Part shown: piece by piece, positions 9,782 through 18,294 of the stretch
Numbering within the stretch: position 1 is the first letter of the stretch
Layout: the number at the start of each line of letters is the position of its first letter
Origin: an uncultured Acetatifactor sp.
GTDB taxonomy: Bacteria; Bacillota; Clostridia; Lachnospirales; Lachnospiraceae
NCBI GenBank assembly: GCA_910584865.1
Contig: CAJUCE010000005.1
Location: 90,091-154,090 of the forward strand
DNA length: 64,000 nt
Direction: 5' to 3'
Program-made: the position numbers and the translations under genes
The notes under the pieces: generated by a model
What the model saw: the letters and a program-made list of their open reading frames with translations, nothing else
The model's database searches: none
Told to the model about the DNA's origin: nothing

Positions 9782-9999
9782 AGCAAACCCGTCCTTTCTT
9801 TTAGTTGCAGATCCGAAACCTCTTTTTATCATACCCTATTTTGCAGATTATGGCAAATACTTTCTCAGCGCTCTTTCATATGCACGCAAAAGCATTTCGT
9901 CCCCTGAAAACAACATTTCGTCCCCAACTCCCCCTTTTTTTCCGGAGCATGCTATACTGTTGACGTACGAAGCAAACAACAAAACAAGAGGTGAAAATT

Positions 10000-11874
10000 A
10001 TGTCCGACAAACAGCCCCAAAACACATCCCAAAAGGAAAAGCCGAAAAAGCCCAAATACAACATGTGGCAGTCGTCCTGGTACATGATCAGCCTGGCTAT
10101 CTGGGAAAAGGAGAAAAAGGTACCCCTCCTGTGTATTTTCACCGCCCTGCTGGCAGTGGCTTCCAACCTGACATCACTGACCATCACCCCTGTAATCCTG
10201 GGTGCCGTGGAAAACCATTCCCCGTTTAGGACACTGCTCCTCCTGATCGGAGGTTTTATACTTCTGGCCATGCTGCTGAACGTCGCCGCCAGCTATGTGA
10301 ATACCAACATAAAGTATGGTAAAATCACGGTACGCACAGCCATTATCGCCAGACTCAGCGACAAACTGATGAAAACATCCTATCCCAACATCAGTGATGA
10401 AAAATTTCTGAAGATGCGCGGAAAAGCCCAGGAAGCAATTAACTGCAATGCCGCCGCATCCGAAGCGGTCTGGGACACATTAACCAGCCTGCTGCAGAAT
10501 CTTCTGGGCTTCCTGGTGTATCTGGCACTGCTGACCTATGTGAATCCTCTGCTGATTCTGGTAATCACTGTCACATCGCTGTTGAACTATTTTATCAATA
10601 AGCCCTTAAGCGAATACGGTTACCGCCACAAGGATGAAGAAGGGCAGCTGGACGGAACTCTATGGTACTGGATGACAACCGCCGAAAGCTCCCATATGGC
10701 CAAGGATGTCCGCCTCTTCGGCATGCGCCCCTGGCTGGAAGAACTCTATCGGAAGACCTGGGCCGCCTACCAGGCATTCCACCGCAGGGCTCAGAATGTC
10801 TACATCTGGGGTTCCATTGCCGATCTGATACTGGCCTTTGTGCGCAATGGCTTTGTATATGCTTATCTGATCTGCATGATGCTGAACGGAGATATGAGTA
10901 TATCCCTGTTTTTATTGTATTTTACCGCGGCCGGTAATTTCTCCGGCTGGGTCAGCGGTATTTTAAACAACCTGCTCACCCTGTACCGGCAGGGCCTGGA
11001 GCTGTCCAATCTGCGGGAATGTATAGAATATCCTGAACCCTTCCTCTTTGAAGAAGGAAAGCCTCTGAAAGCGGATCCTGACAGACCATATGAAATCCGC
11101 CTGGAGGATGTGTCCTTCCGCTATCCTGCGGCAGAAAAGGATACCCTCTCCCATATCAGCCTCACCCTGCATCCCGGCGAGAAGCTGGCTGTGGTGGGCT
11201 TAAACGGCGCCGGAAAGACTACATTAATCAAGCTGCTCTGCGGCTTCCTGGACCCTACTGGAGGAAGGGTACTCCTGGACGGGACGGACATAAGGGAATA
11301 CAACCGCCAGGACTATTACACACTGTTCTCTGCCGTATTCCAGGATTTCAGCCTTCTGGCCACCTCCATTGCCTCCAATGTGGCCCAGACAGAGGATGCC
11401 GTAGATATGCCTCGGGTCATGGACTGCATTGCAAAAGCCGGACTCACGGAAAAAGTAGAAGCCCTGCCCGGGCAATATGAGGAAAAACTGTGTAGGGACG
11501 TATATGAGAATGCCGTCATGCTGTCCGGCGGCGAGACGCAGCGGCTGATGCTGGCCAGAGCTCTCTACAAGGATGCCCCCTTTGTGATACTGGATGAACC
11601 CACCGCTGCCCTTGACCCAATCGCAGAAGCCGATATGTATGGCAAATACCACGATATGACCAGAGGACGTTCCTCTGTGTACATCTCACACCGGCTGGCT
11701 TCAACCCGATTCTGTGACCGCATCATCCTCATCGAGGACGGCCATATCGCGGAGGAAGGCACCCATGAAGGTCTGCTGACCGCAGGCGGACGCTATGCCA
11801 AACTTTTCGAAGTACAGAGCAAATACTACCGTGAGCAGGGAGAAAGCCCGGCAACGGCGGGTATGGAGGTATAA
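10000..11874 (+). CDS. ABC exporter half-transporter 1 (permease fused to ATPase)
   Basis: 624 residues: about 30 charged residues, six membrane helices (about 45-330), then an ATPase domain with Walker A GLNGAGKTT (about 400), signature LSGGETQRL (about 507), Walker B FVILDEPTAALDP (about 530) and switch His in YISHRLAS. The catalytic Glu is present. Start: the ATG has AAGAGGTG 7 nt before it; an in-frame GTG three codons earlier overlaps that site. Together with the next gene it should form a heterodimeric exporter. Substrate unknown: no precursor peptide or modification enzyme is adjacent, so lipid, drug or peptide export are all possible. Confidence 0.9.
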   Translation: MSDKQPQNTSQKEKPKKPKYNMWQSSWYMISLAIWEKEKKVPLLCIFTALLAVASNLTSLTITPVILGAVENHSPFRTLLLLIGGFILLAMLLNVAASYVNTNIKYGKITVRTAIIARLSDKLMKTSYPNISDEKFLKMRGKAQEAINCNAAASEAVWDTLTSLLQNLLGFLVYLALLTYVNPLLILVITVTSLLNYFINKPLSEYGYRHKDEEGQLDGTLWYWMTTAESSHMAKDVRLFGMRPWLEELYRKTWAAYQAFHRRAQNVYIWGSIADLILAFVRNGFVYAYLICMMLNGDMSISLFLLYFTAAGNFSGWVSGILNNLLTLYRQGLELSNLRECIEYPEPFLFEEGKPLKADPDRPYEIRLEDVSFRYPAAEKDTLSHISLTLHPGEKLAVVGLNGAGKTTLIKLLCGFLDPTGGRVLLDGTDIREYNRQDYYTLFSAVFQDFSLLATSIASNVAQTEDAVDMPRVMDCIAKAGLTEKVEALPGQYEEKLCRDVYENAVMLSGGETQRLMLARALYKDAPFVILDEPTAALDPIAEADMYGKYHDMTRGRSSVYISHRLASTRFCDRIILIEDGHIAEEGTHEGLLTAGGRYAKLFEVQSKYYREQGESPATAGMEV

Positions 11875-11938
11875 ATTTGGAAGTAAACTTCCAAATTCTG
11901 ATTGGTACACCCGCCGAAGGCGGGTATGGAGGTATAAA
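11856..11938 (+). promoter_or_regulatory. Duplicated ribosome binding segment with hairpin between ABC genes
   Basis: The 20-bp sequence GGCGGGTATGGAGGTATAAA occurs at 11856-11875 and again at 11919-11938. The first copy encodes the last residues and stop of ABC gene 1; the second provides the ribosome binding site of ABC gene 2. Between them is a perfect 11-bp stem, AATTTGGAAGT / ACTTCCAAATT, with a 2-nt loop (11874-11897). The hairpin may slow exonucleases or tune relative expression of the two halves (inference). Confidence 0.8.
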
Positions 11939-11939
11939 C

Positions 11940-13901
11940 ATGAAACATAAAAAAGACAAATCTCTCTCTTCCTGGCGGGAAACCCGGGAGGTAAACAGAA
12001 AGCTTCTGAAACTGATATACAGAGAGCGCCCCAAACTTCTGGCGCTTCATATCCTGAAAGATATCTGGGATGCGCTGACCCCTTATGCGGGGATTTATCT
12101 GTCTGCCCTGATCATCGAGGAGCTGGCCGGCAGCCGTAATACAGACACCCTGTTTTATCTGGTGGCGGCCTCCCTTCTCTGCGCAGCCCTCATCGCACTG
12201 GCCGGCGCTTTCCTGAACCGGGCAAAGGCCGTGGAAAATACCGGTCTGTACTACTTTGTCCGGAAACTTCTCAGCGATAAAATGCTAGATCTGGATTTCT
12301 GCATCACTGATGAAACCGAGACACACCGTGCGCTTTCCACCATCTACCAGAACCAGAACGGCGGCGGATGGGGCATATACAATGCATTGTATCTCATAGA
12401 CAGCCTGGTTTCCTCCCTGTTCACCCTACTGGGCGGCATAGCGCTGACCATAACCCTGTTCACCAGCCGGGTACCGGACAGTGCTGGAAGCATGGCTTTC
12501 CTGAACAGCCCCCTGTTCCTGCTCCCCCTGCTGGCTGTAATGCTGGCAGTCATTTACCTTGCACCCATGCTTTCCAACAAGGCGGAAAGCTACTACGCAT
12601 TCTATTCGGGCGATCATAATATGGCAAACCGGCTGTTCGGACATTTCGGTTTCCTTGGTTATAATAATCAGCTGGCCGCTGATATCCGGATCTACCGCCA
12701 GGATATCCTGTGCAGAAAATACAATTTTGACAAGACCTCCACCTTCAACAGCATGGGACGTTTTGCACAGCTGGCCAGAGGCCCTATGGGATTCTATAAG
12801 AGCGCTTCGGCAGCCGTATCCGGAATCCTCACCGGCGTCATCTACGTATTTGTCTGTCTGAAGGCATGGGCAGGAGCCTTCGGCGTGGGGATGATGACCC
12901 AGTATATCGGCGCCATCACCCGTTTTGCCACAGGACTCTCCTCCCTGATTAGCAATGTGGGACAGCTCCGCATCAATACCTCTTTTGTAAAACAGGTATT
13001 TGACTTTCTGGAACGGCCCAATGTAATGTACCAGGGCAGCCTCACTACGGAGAAACGCAATGACAGGCAGTATGAGATAGAATTCCGCGACGTATCCTTC
13101 CGATATCCGGGCACAGGCCAGTCTGAAGCTCCGTCTGCAGAGCAGTCTGTAGTTCAGCCCGCGGAGCAGTCTGAACGGCAATATGCTCTGCGCCATGTAA
13201 ACCTGAAATTCCGGGTGGGACAGCGCATGGCTGTGGTGGGTCCAAACGGCAGCGGCAAGACCACCTTCATCAAACTCCTCTGCAGACTGTATGACCCCAC
13301 CGAAGGCGTTATTCTCCTAAACGGCTTTGATATTCGCAAATACGATTATCAGGAGTATCTCTCCATCTTCTCTGTGGTATTTCAGGATTTCGCCCTGACC
13401 GATATGCCCCTGGGGGAAAATGTGGCCGCAGCCTCGGAGTATGACAGAGATCTGGCGCAGTCCTGCCTGGAGAAAGCCGGTTTCGGAGAACGGCTGAAAG
13501 AACTCCCCCATGGCCTGGACACATACCTGGGAAAAACCCTGGATAAAGAGGGGGTGGACATGTCCGGCGGCGAGAAACAGAAAATCGCCCTGGCAAGGGC
13601 CCTGTACAAGGATTCCCCCTTTATCGTACTGGATGAACCCACCGCTGCACTGGATCCCATTGCCGAGGCAGAGATCTACAGCAGGTTCAATGAAATCATA
13701 GAAGATAAGACCGCTATTTACATCAGCCACCGCCTCTCCTCCTGCAAATTCTGCGATGAAATTCTGGTGTTCGACAAAGGAAACATTGTTCAGAAGGGCA
13801 GCCATGGGGTATTGGTATCTGATGTAAACGGAAAATATCACGAACTGTGGTATGCTCAGGCACAGTATTATGATGAAAATAATTCAGAGAACACTCTGTA
13901 A
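11940..13901 (+). CDS. ABC exporter half-transporter 2 (permease fused to ATPase)
   Basis: 653 residues, same architecture as its neighbour: Lys-rich start (MKHKKDKSLSSWRE), six membrane helices (about 40-340), ATPase with Walker A GPNGSGKTT (about 433), signature MSGGEKQKI (about 540), Walker B FIVLDEPTAALDP (about 563) and YISHRLSS. A Gln/Ser/Glu-rich insert (about 400-420, SEAPSAEQSVVQPAEQSE) precedes Walker A and is absent from the partner. Start is set by GGAGGTATAAAC before the ATG. Both ATPase sites look intact, unlike heterodimers with one dead site. Confidence 0.9.
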   Translation: MKHKKDKSLSSWRETREVNRKLLKLIYRERPKLLALHILKDIWDALTPYAGIYLSALIIEELAGSRNTDTLFYLVAASLLCAALIALAGAFLNRAKAVENTGLYYFVRKLLSDKMLDLDFCITDETETHRALSTIYQNQNGGGWGIYNALYLIDSLVSSLFTLLGGIALTITLFTSRVPDSAGSMAFLNSPLFLLPLLAVMLAVIYLAPMLSNKAESYYAFYSGDHNMANRLFGHFGFLGYNNQLAADIRIYRQDILCRKYNFDKTSTFNSMGRFAQLARGPMGFYKSASAAVSGILTGVIYVFVCLKAWAGAFGVGMMTQYIGAITRFATGLSSLISNVGQLRINTSFVKQVFDFLERPNVMYQGSLTTEKRNDRQYEIEFRDVSFRYPGTGQSEAPSAEQSVVQPAEQSERQYALRHVNLKFRVGQRMAVVGPNGSGKTTFIKLLCRLYDPTEGVILLNGFDIRKYDYQEYLSIFSVVFQDFALTDMPLGENVAAASEYDRDLAQSCLEKAGFGERLKELPHGLDTYLGKTLDKEGVDMSGGEKQKIALARALYKDSPFIVLDEPTAALDPIAEAEIYSRFNEIIEDKTAIYISHRLSSCKFCDEILVFDKGNIVQKGSHGVLVSDVNGKYHELWYAQAQYYDENNSENTL

Positions 13902-13911
13902 ATAATCTGCA

Positions 13912-13951
13912 TACAGAATATGGATATTCCGCGGAAATACCATATCCTGTA
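13912..13951 (+). terminator. Imperfect palindrome after the ABC pair
   Basis: TACAG-ATATGG-TATTCC / GGAAATA-CCATAT-CTGTA, about 10 bp after the stop. There is no T-run on either strand, so this could be a processing or stabilising hairpin instead of an intrinsic terminator. Confidence 0.4.
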
Positions 13952-14100
13952 TAAATGACAGTTCAGCGAACGATGTATGCCATATAGCTCCGAACAGTTG
14001 TCAATCCCCGAAATCGTCCGATTCAAAAATATTTTGACAGAATCAGGTAAAAATGGTAAAGTAATCATAAGTATTCTCATATAAAAGAGGAGCCTGATCA

Positions 14101-14562
14101 ATGGACTATAACCAAAACGGACAAAATAACCGGAATAACAGAGATAATGATCAGTGGGACAGATGGAACAGCAACGCATCCAACAGCAGCTATTACAATC
14201 AACCCACCCACAGACCCTACGGGCAGGCCTTCTCCGTCGCCGCGGCAGTATGCGGGCTTTTGTCGGTCACCACCTGCTGCACCGTCATACTGTCCCTGCC
14301 TTTGGGCGCATTGGGCATTCTTTTCGCCTGTCTTGCCCACCGTAAGGGGAAACGGATGAATTCCGCCTGTATCACAGGGTTGACGCTCTCCATCGTCGGA
14401 CTGGCCAGCGCTCTGATCCTTATGATTTATTCCCTGTTCATGCTGCCCGTTTTCATGAAAAACGAATCCTTTCGAAATCAGCTCAACACCATAACCGAGC
14501 AAATGTATGGTATCAATTTTTCGGACTTTATGGAACAGTATTACGGGCACTCTTTTGAATAA
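14101..14562 (+). CDS. Small membrane protein, DUF4190-like
   Basis: 153 residues. The first 40 are Asn/Tyr/Gln/Asp-rich and presumably disordered. Two hydrophobic segments (about 45-75 and 88-120) are joined by a basic loop (AHRKGKRMN), the pattern of DUF4190 proteins. A further short acidic tail ends HSFE. AGAGGAGCC precedes the ATG. Likely a cell-surface or membrane protein; function unknown. No operon partner is obvious, since the next gene has its own ribosome binding site about 40 bp on. Confidence 0.75.
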   Translation: MDYNQNGQNNRNNRDNDQWDRWNSNASNSSYYNQPTHRPYGQAFSVAAAVCGLLSVTTCCTVILSLPLGALGILFACLAHRKGKRMNSACITGLTLSIVGLASALILMIYSLFMLPVFMKNESFRNQLNTITEQMYGINFSDFMEQYYGHSFE

Positions 14563-14603
14563 AACCGGTTGCTGCTACAAAAACAATAACAGGAGGCACC
14601 CAA

Positions 14604-15164
14604 ATGACAATTTCACCCATCACTGATTCTTATGATATGTATTACGGCCCTGCCCGGACAGGGCGCAGCTTTGAAAATGCAGATTCCGCGTCCCCCTTTT
14701 TCGGGGAGGAACACGGTTCGTTAAAGGCGGGAGGCCCCTCCCAGGCCGAAGAAAAGAACCTGACAGGCAAAGGGGCCGGGGGAAGAAAGAAGGGAATAGA
14801 AGACCCTTCGGAGGAATGTCAGACCTGCAAGAACCGCAAATACAAGGACGGCTCCGATGAGATGGTCTCCTTCAAGAGTCCGCAGCATGTGTCCCCGGAA
14901 AATGCTGCCTCCGCAGTACGTGCCCACGAGCAGGAGCATGTGTCCAATGCCTATAAAAAAGCTGCCGCTGACGACGGCAAGGTGGTCTCTGCTTCCGTCT
15001 CTATTCATACGGCGGTCTGTCCGGAATGCGGACGCACCTATGTATCAGGAGGTACCACCCATACCCAGATCAAATATTATAATGAAGAAAATCCTTATCA
15101 GCAGGATCTGAAAGGTGCAGACCGGACCAAATATGTGGGAATGAATTTGGATTATGCAATCTAA
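14604..15164 (+). CDS. Putative zincin-like protein with HExxH motif (SprA-related type)
   Basis: 186 residues with a GGAGG site. After a low-complexity, Gly/Ser-rich N-terminus comes a conserved-looking core: CQTCKNRKYKDGSDE, VSFKSPQHVSPENAASAVRA and HEQEHVSNAYKKA (HExxH at about residue 110), then CPECGRTYVSGG and a Tyr-rich tail. HExxH is the zinc-metalloprotease signature, and two CxxC pairs could hold a second metal. The arrangement resembles the SprA-related family, in which activity is not proven as far as I know. No signal peptide is seen, so a cytoplasmic place is likely. Confidence 0.7.
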   Translation: MTISPITDSYDMYYGPARTGRSFENADSASPFFGEEHGSLKAGGPSQAEEKNLTGKGAGGRKKGIEDPSEECQTCKNRKYKDGSDEMVSFKSPQHVSPENAASAVRAHEQEHVSNAYKKAAADDGKVVSASVSIHTAVCPECGRTYVSGGTTHTQIKYYNEENPYQQDLKGADRTKYVGMNLDYAI

Positions 15165-15254
15165 TGCTGACTCTAAAGGGCATGCGCTGGTGAAAACATG
15201 AGAATAGATTAAATAACAGAAAATTGCGATAACAATGCGGAGCGAAGGCAGGCA

Positions 15255-16025
15255 ATGAAACAATATAAGAAAAACTTCGAAATCAAGAACATGGCAAAAG
15301 ACAAAATGGAAAGCAAATACGGAGGCGCCATTCTGATCACCTTTTTAAGCACCCTGATTTCCGGAATGGTTCGGCTGTCCATTAATTCGGTATGCGGCAG
15401 CACCATGAATACCGTCTATGCCATGACCGGTTCCGACGGAGCCGCTGCCGCCGTTTCCTTTGTATTTGACGCACTGCTGTTAGGGGCAGGGATTCTCCTC
15501 GGTGTCATGAATGCGGGGATCGCCCTCTATTTTCTGAATCTGGCCTGCGGGCAGCCTGCCTCCCTCCGGGATTTATTCTACGGCTTCCGGACGGACTCCA
15601 AAAAGTTCCTTGTCATCTCCTCTGCCATGGTGCTCTGCCAGACTGTATGCCTGTGGCCCGGGCAGTATCTGAGCCAGCACTATTTTTCCACCCGGGAGTC
15701 CACATGGATACTCTATGCGCTGGCTGCCACAGCGGTCGGACTATGCATCTATGTTCCCATTTCCCTGGGAATCAGTCTGTCCTTTTTCCTGATGCTGGAT
15801 TTCCCGCAAAATTCCGGAAAGGAAACCCTCGCTCTGTGCTGGCGCAGGATGAAAGGCCACCGCGGCAGGCTTTTCCAGCTGGAACTGGGCTTTCTTCCCC
15901 TGATGCTGCTGTGCGTGTTAAGCTTCGGCATCGGCTTTCTATGGCTGGAGCCCTTTATGCAGATGACTTATGCATGCTTTTTCCTGGATCTGATGAACCC
16001 CAAAGCCAGCCGGACAACACCCTGA
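15255..16025 (+). CDS. DUF975 family integral membrane protein
   Basis: 256 residues, starting MKQYKKNFEIKNMAKDKM, which is the usual DUF975 beginning (an amphipathic helix before the first membrane segment). Five to six hydrophobic segments follow, at about 25-45, 65-95, 110-130, 150-180 and 210-235. The family has no known function. The ribosome binding site is weak (AAGGCAGG). Its 3' end overlaps a doubtful minus-strand frame. Confidence 0.8.
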   Translation: MKQYKKNFEIKNMAKDKMESKYGGAILITFLSTLISGMVRLSINSVCGSTMNTVYAMTGSDGAAAAVSFVFDALLLGAGILLGVMNAGIALYFLNLACGQPASLRDLFYGFRTDSKKFLVISSAMVLCQTVCLWPGQYLSQHYFSTRESTWILYALAATAVGLCIYVPISLGISLSFFLMLDFPQNSGKETLALCWRRMKGHRGRLFQLELGFLPLMLLCVLSFGIGFLWLEPFMQMTYACFFLDLMNPKASRTTP

Positions 16026-16216
16026 ATACTATAGATAAACTGTATAATGAGTGCACGTTGCTGCAATGCGGAACAGAAAAACGGCATATGATTGCGCTCA
16101 CAGGTGTACTCGGGCTTTAGAAATGCTGTCAGCACACAATCTATATTCAGCAGCTCCAATGTGTCATAATCTGCTATGCCAAAGTACTGTCTTCCAAACC
16201 TGTCCTGTACTTCCAT
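15968..16216 (-). CDS. Possible small coupled gene after the propeller gene (doubtful)
   Basis: An 82-codon frame whose ATG overlaps the stop of the upstream gene (TGATG), followed by protein-like sequence (VQDRFGRQYFGIADYDTLEL, LTAFLKPEYTCERN). Codon use looks coding for about 55 codons, then becomes basic. Its last 58 bp are antisense to the end of the DUF975 gene. It may be a decayed remnant. No family is recognised. Confidence 0.28.
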   Translation of the reverse strand: MEVQDRFGRQYFGIADYDTLELLNIDCVLTAFLKPEYTCERNHMPFFCSALQQRALIIQFIYSIQGVVRLALGFIRSRKKHA

Positions 16217-18012
16217 CAGCTCTCTGTACTCTCTGCCCAAAAACGGGTGAGATCGTACACTGCAGCTTCCTCCTTTTCATCTGCCATCACAAGCGAATAT
16301 CCCTCATCTTCTACCGGCTCATCCTCCCGGCCAGGGACCAGACGCGGCGCTCCGGTGCGCAGCACAAAACGGGAAAGGCTCTTTACAGCCGTCATAAAGC
16401 GGTAACTTTTCTCCTCTCCCCCGCCGATCTTCAGCGTATATTCATACGCTCCGCAATCCGCCGAAATCCGGATATCGATCTCCCGATCCGCCTCATAGGG
16501 ACCAAGAGAAATCAGCGCCGTGGTACGCAAGCCCAGCATCCCGTCCTCCCGAAACACCAGACGTACCGCAGTCTGCCCGCTGCCGTCCTGCAGTTCACAA
16601 TAAAGCGTCCCGTGATCCGCCTGCCGCGGCACAATGGTGAAAGCCAGTTCCAGCCGCTTCGTTTCACACAGTATCCGCTCTGCCTTCGCGTAATCATAAC
16701 GGTCAAAATCCGCAAGCCGCAGCGAGGGAAAACCGGTCACTGTCACCGGCGCCCATTTGGGCGAATATACTGTAAAATCTTCAAAACCGTTTTGAAGCTC
16801 CCTCTGCGTTTCTGTCCCCGTAATGGGCAGCGGCAGCCTTGCCACCCATACATCCTCCTTATTCACCGTGTAGGCAATCCACAGAGCATCGTCAGGGCGA
16901 TTTATTCCTTCCGCAATTCCGCGCATATACTGGGGACCGCAGTCCTTCCAGAAACCGCCAAACCGCATGGGCGGGACTTCCCCATGAACCAACAGCATAT
17001 CGTCATAGGCGATGCCGTCATCCGAAGTAGTCACGCACATCGGCCAGCGATGGGTAGACTCCAGAGTAGGATCATAAACCATGGCATACCGGCTGTCCGC
17101 CGTCTTCTGAGCCCACACCTTCTGGCCGCTCATCACCAGCGACGGCGATACCCTCACCGGCGACCAGGTTCTGCCTCCATCGTCGCTTCTTGCACAGCGG
17201 GAATGCTTCCACATGCCGATGACTGTCTTTTCGTCGATATGATACCAACAAAATGCCTGGTTGGTACTGCCGTTTCCGTCATGCTTGATCCGGATCAGCT
17301 CATCCCTGTCGCCGTTCTCCTCAGCCCATTGCTGTATTGCCAGCGCATCCGAAAGCAGCTCTTCACAGCTTTCCACAAATCCTTTGTCCTCCGCCTCCGT
17401 ATATAGGGGATACAAAAGCTGCTCCCTGGACCAGCCCCCCTGCCAGCAGGGCCTGATAAAGTAAATCGGTCCCATGGTCTCATCCGGATATAATTCACGA
17501 ACCACACGTCCTATACCATAATTATCCCAATTATTCACCCAGGGTTTTGGAGACCATCCATAAAATCCAAGGAGCAGAAGCCGATTGCCCTTCGTCCGGT
17601 AAAATCCCACCCTCTGATGGATAAAGGCATAAGTCTCGCCTGAAAAGCCGACTGTATTTCCCTTGTAATCCGTAACGGTGCATGCCGGAATCCGGTAGGG
17701 CGGAAATGCAACCCGGAAATCCTCCCACCGCCTGCCGTCTCTGGAAACGGCCAGAATACTCTGTCCGGCTCCGGTATGCTCACTCACCGGATTGGTAAAA
17801 TAATGCACATAAAAACTGCCGTTCCACCAGGCCAGATCCGCTCCGTGCTTGTAAGTCCCCCCTATGCCGTCATCCCATTCCGGATGGGTTCGGTTGGCAC
17901 GGGTCACCTGATAACAGCCCGCCCCTTTTACAGGAGAAAGCTGCCCGTGATGGTAATCGCAGTTGGGCTGCCTGCTCCCGCAATAATAGGGAATACCGCT
18001 TTTATGATCCAT
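16216..18012 (-). CDS. Asp-box beta-propeller protein, probable exo-glycosidase or lyase
   Basis: 598 residues, no signal peptide. Asp-box motifs of sialidase-type propellers are visible: SRDGRRWEDF (90-99), SDDGGRTWSP (about 276) and a weaker TSDDGIAYDD (about 325). Residues from about 430 form a separate beta-sandwich-like region (ELAFTIVPRQADHGTLYC, ALISLGPYEADREIDIRIS). Conserved-looking aromatic/charged segments (WVNNWDNYGIGRVVRELY, STHRWPMCVTTSDDG) suggest a carbohydrate active site. Known enzymes with this fold include sialidases and rhamnose-glucuronate hydrolases/lyases; I cannot choose among them. Start: GAGGAGG 9 nt before the ATG. The cytoplasmic location implies action on imported oligosaccharides. 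No sugar genes flank it. Confidence 0.7.
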   Translation of the reverse strand: MDHKSGIPYYCGSRQPNCDYHHGQLSPVKGAGCYQVTRANRTHPEWDDGIGGTYKHGADLAWWNGSFYVHYFTNPVSEHTGAGQSILAVSRDGRRWEDFRVAFPPYRIPACTVTDYKGNTVGFSGETYAFIHQRVGFYRTKGNRLLLLGFYGWSPKPWVNNWDNYGIGRVVRELYPDETMGPIYFIRPCWQGGWSREQLLYPLYTEAEDKGFVESCEELLSDALAIQQWAEENGDRDELIRIKHDGNGSTNQAFCWYHIDEKTVIGMWKHSRCARSDDGGRTWSPVRVSPSLVMSGQKVWAQKTADSRYAMVYDPTLESTHRWPMCVTTSDDGIAYDDMLLVHGEVPPMRFGGFWKDCGPQYMRGIAEGINRPDDALWIAYTVNKEDVWVARLPLPITGTETQRELQNGFEDFTVYSPKWAPVTVTGFPSLRLADFDRYDYAKAERILCETKRLELAFTIVPRQADHGTLYCELQDGSGQTAVRLVFREDGMLGLRTTALISLGPYEADREIDIRISADCGAYEYTLKIGGGEEKSYRFMTAVKSLSRFVLRTGAPRLVPGREDEPVEDEGYSLVMADEKEEAAVYDLTRFWAESTES

Positions 18013-18294
18013 ATCAATTATCCTCCTCTAACATCCGCTTTTGCACACTGCAAGATATCCGGCCCCGCAGCATTGGTCAAATAAATGTCCGTGTATCCGC
18101 CTGCCGCACTGCCCACGGAAAGAAAAACAGCCGGTACGCTGCCCTGGCTTACCCAATCCGAAAATTGCCTCTTTCCAGTCAAAGAATAGCAATTTAGCGG
18201 CCAAGCCAATCCATGAACATAATACCGGCCTTCTATGATGATTCGCAATAATTCAGATACCCCCAGCAAAACAATACCGCAATCGGACCCTATT
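18013..18294. other. Gene-free gap before the propeller gene
   Basis: Holds the ribosome binding site of the propeller gene and an open minus-strand frame with no good start (it ends AKADVRGG inside that ribosome binding site). I see no convincing gene, hairpin or promoter. Confidence 0.4.

Noticed and set aside
16051..17406. 451-codon plus-strand frame
   Set aside because: Antisense to the propeller gene, which has Asp boxes, a good start and coding-like sequence; the antisense product is Arg/Pro/His-rich.
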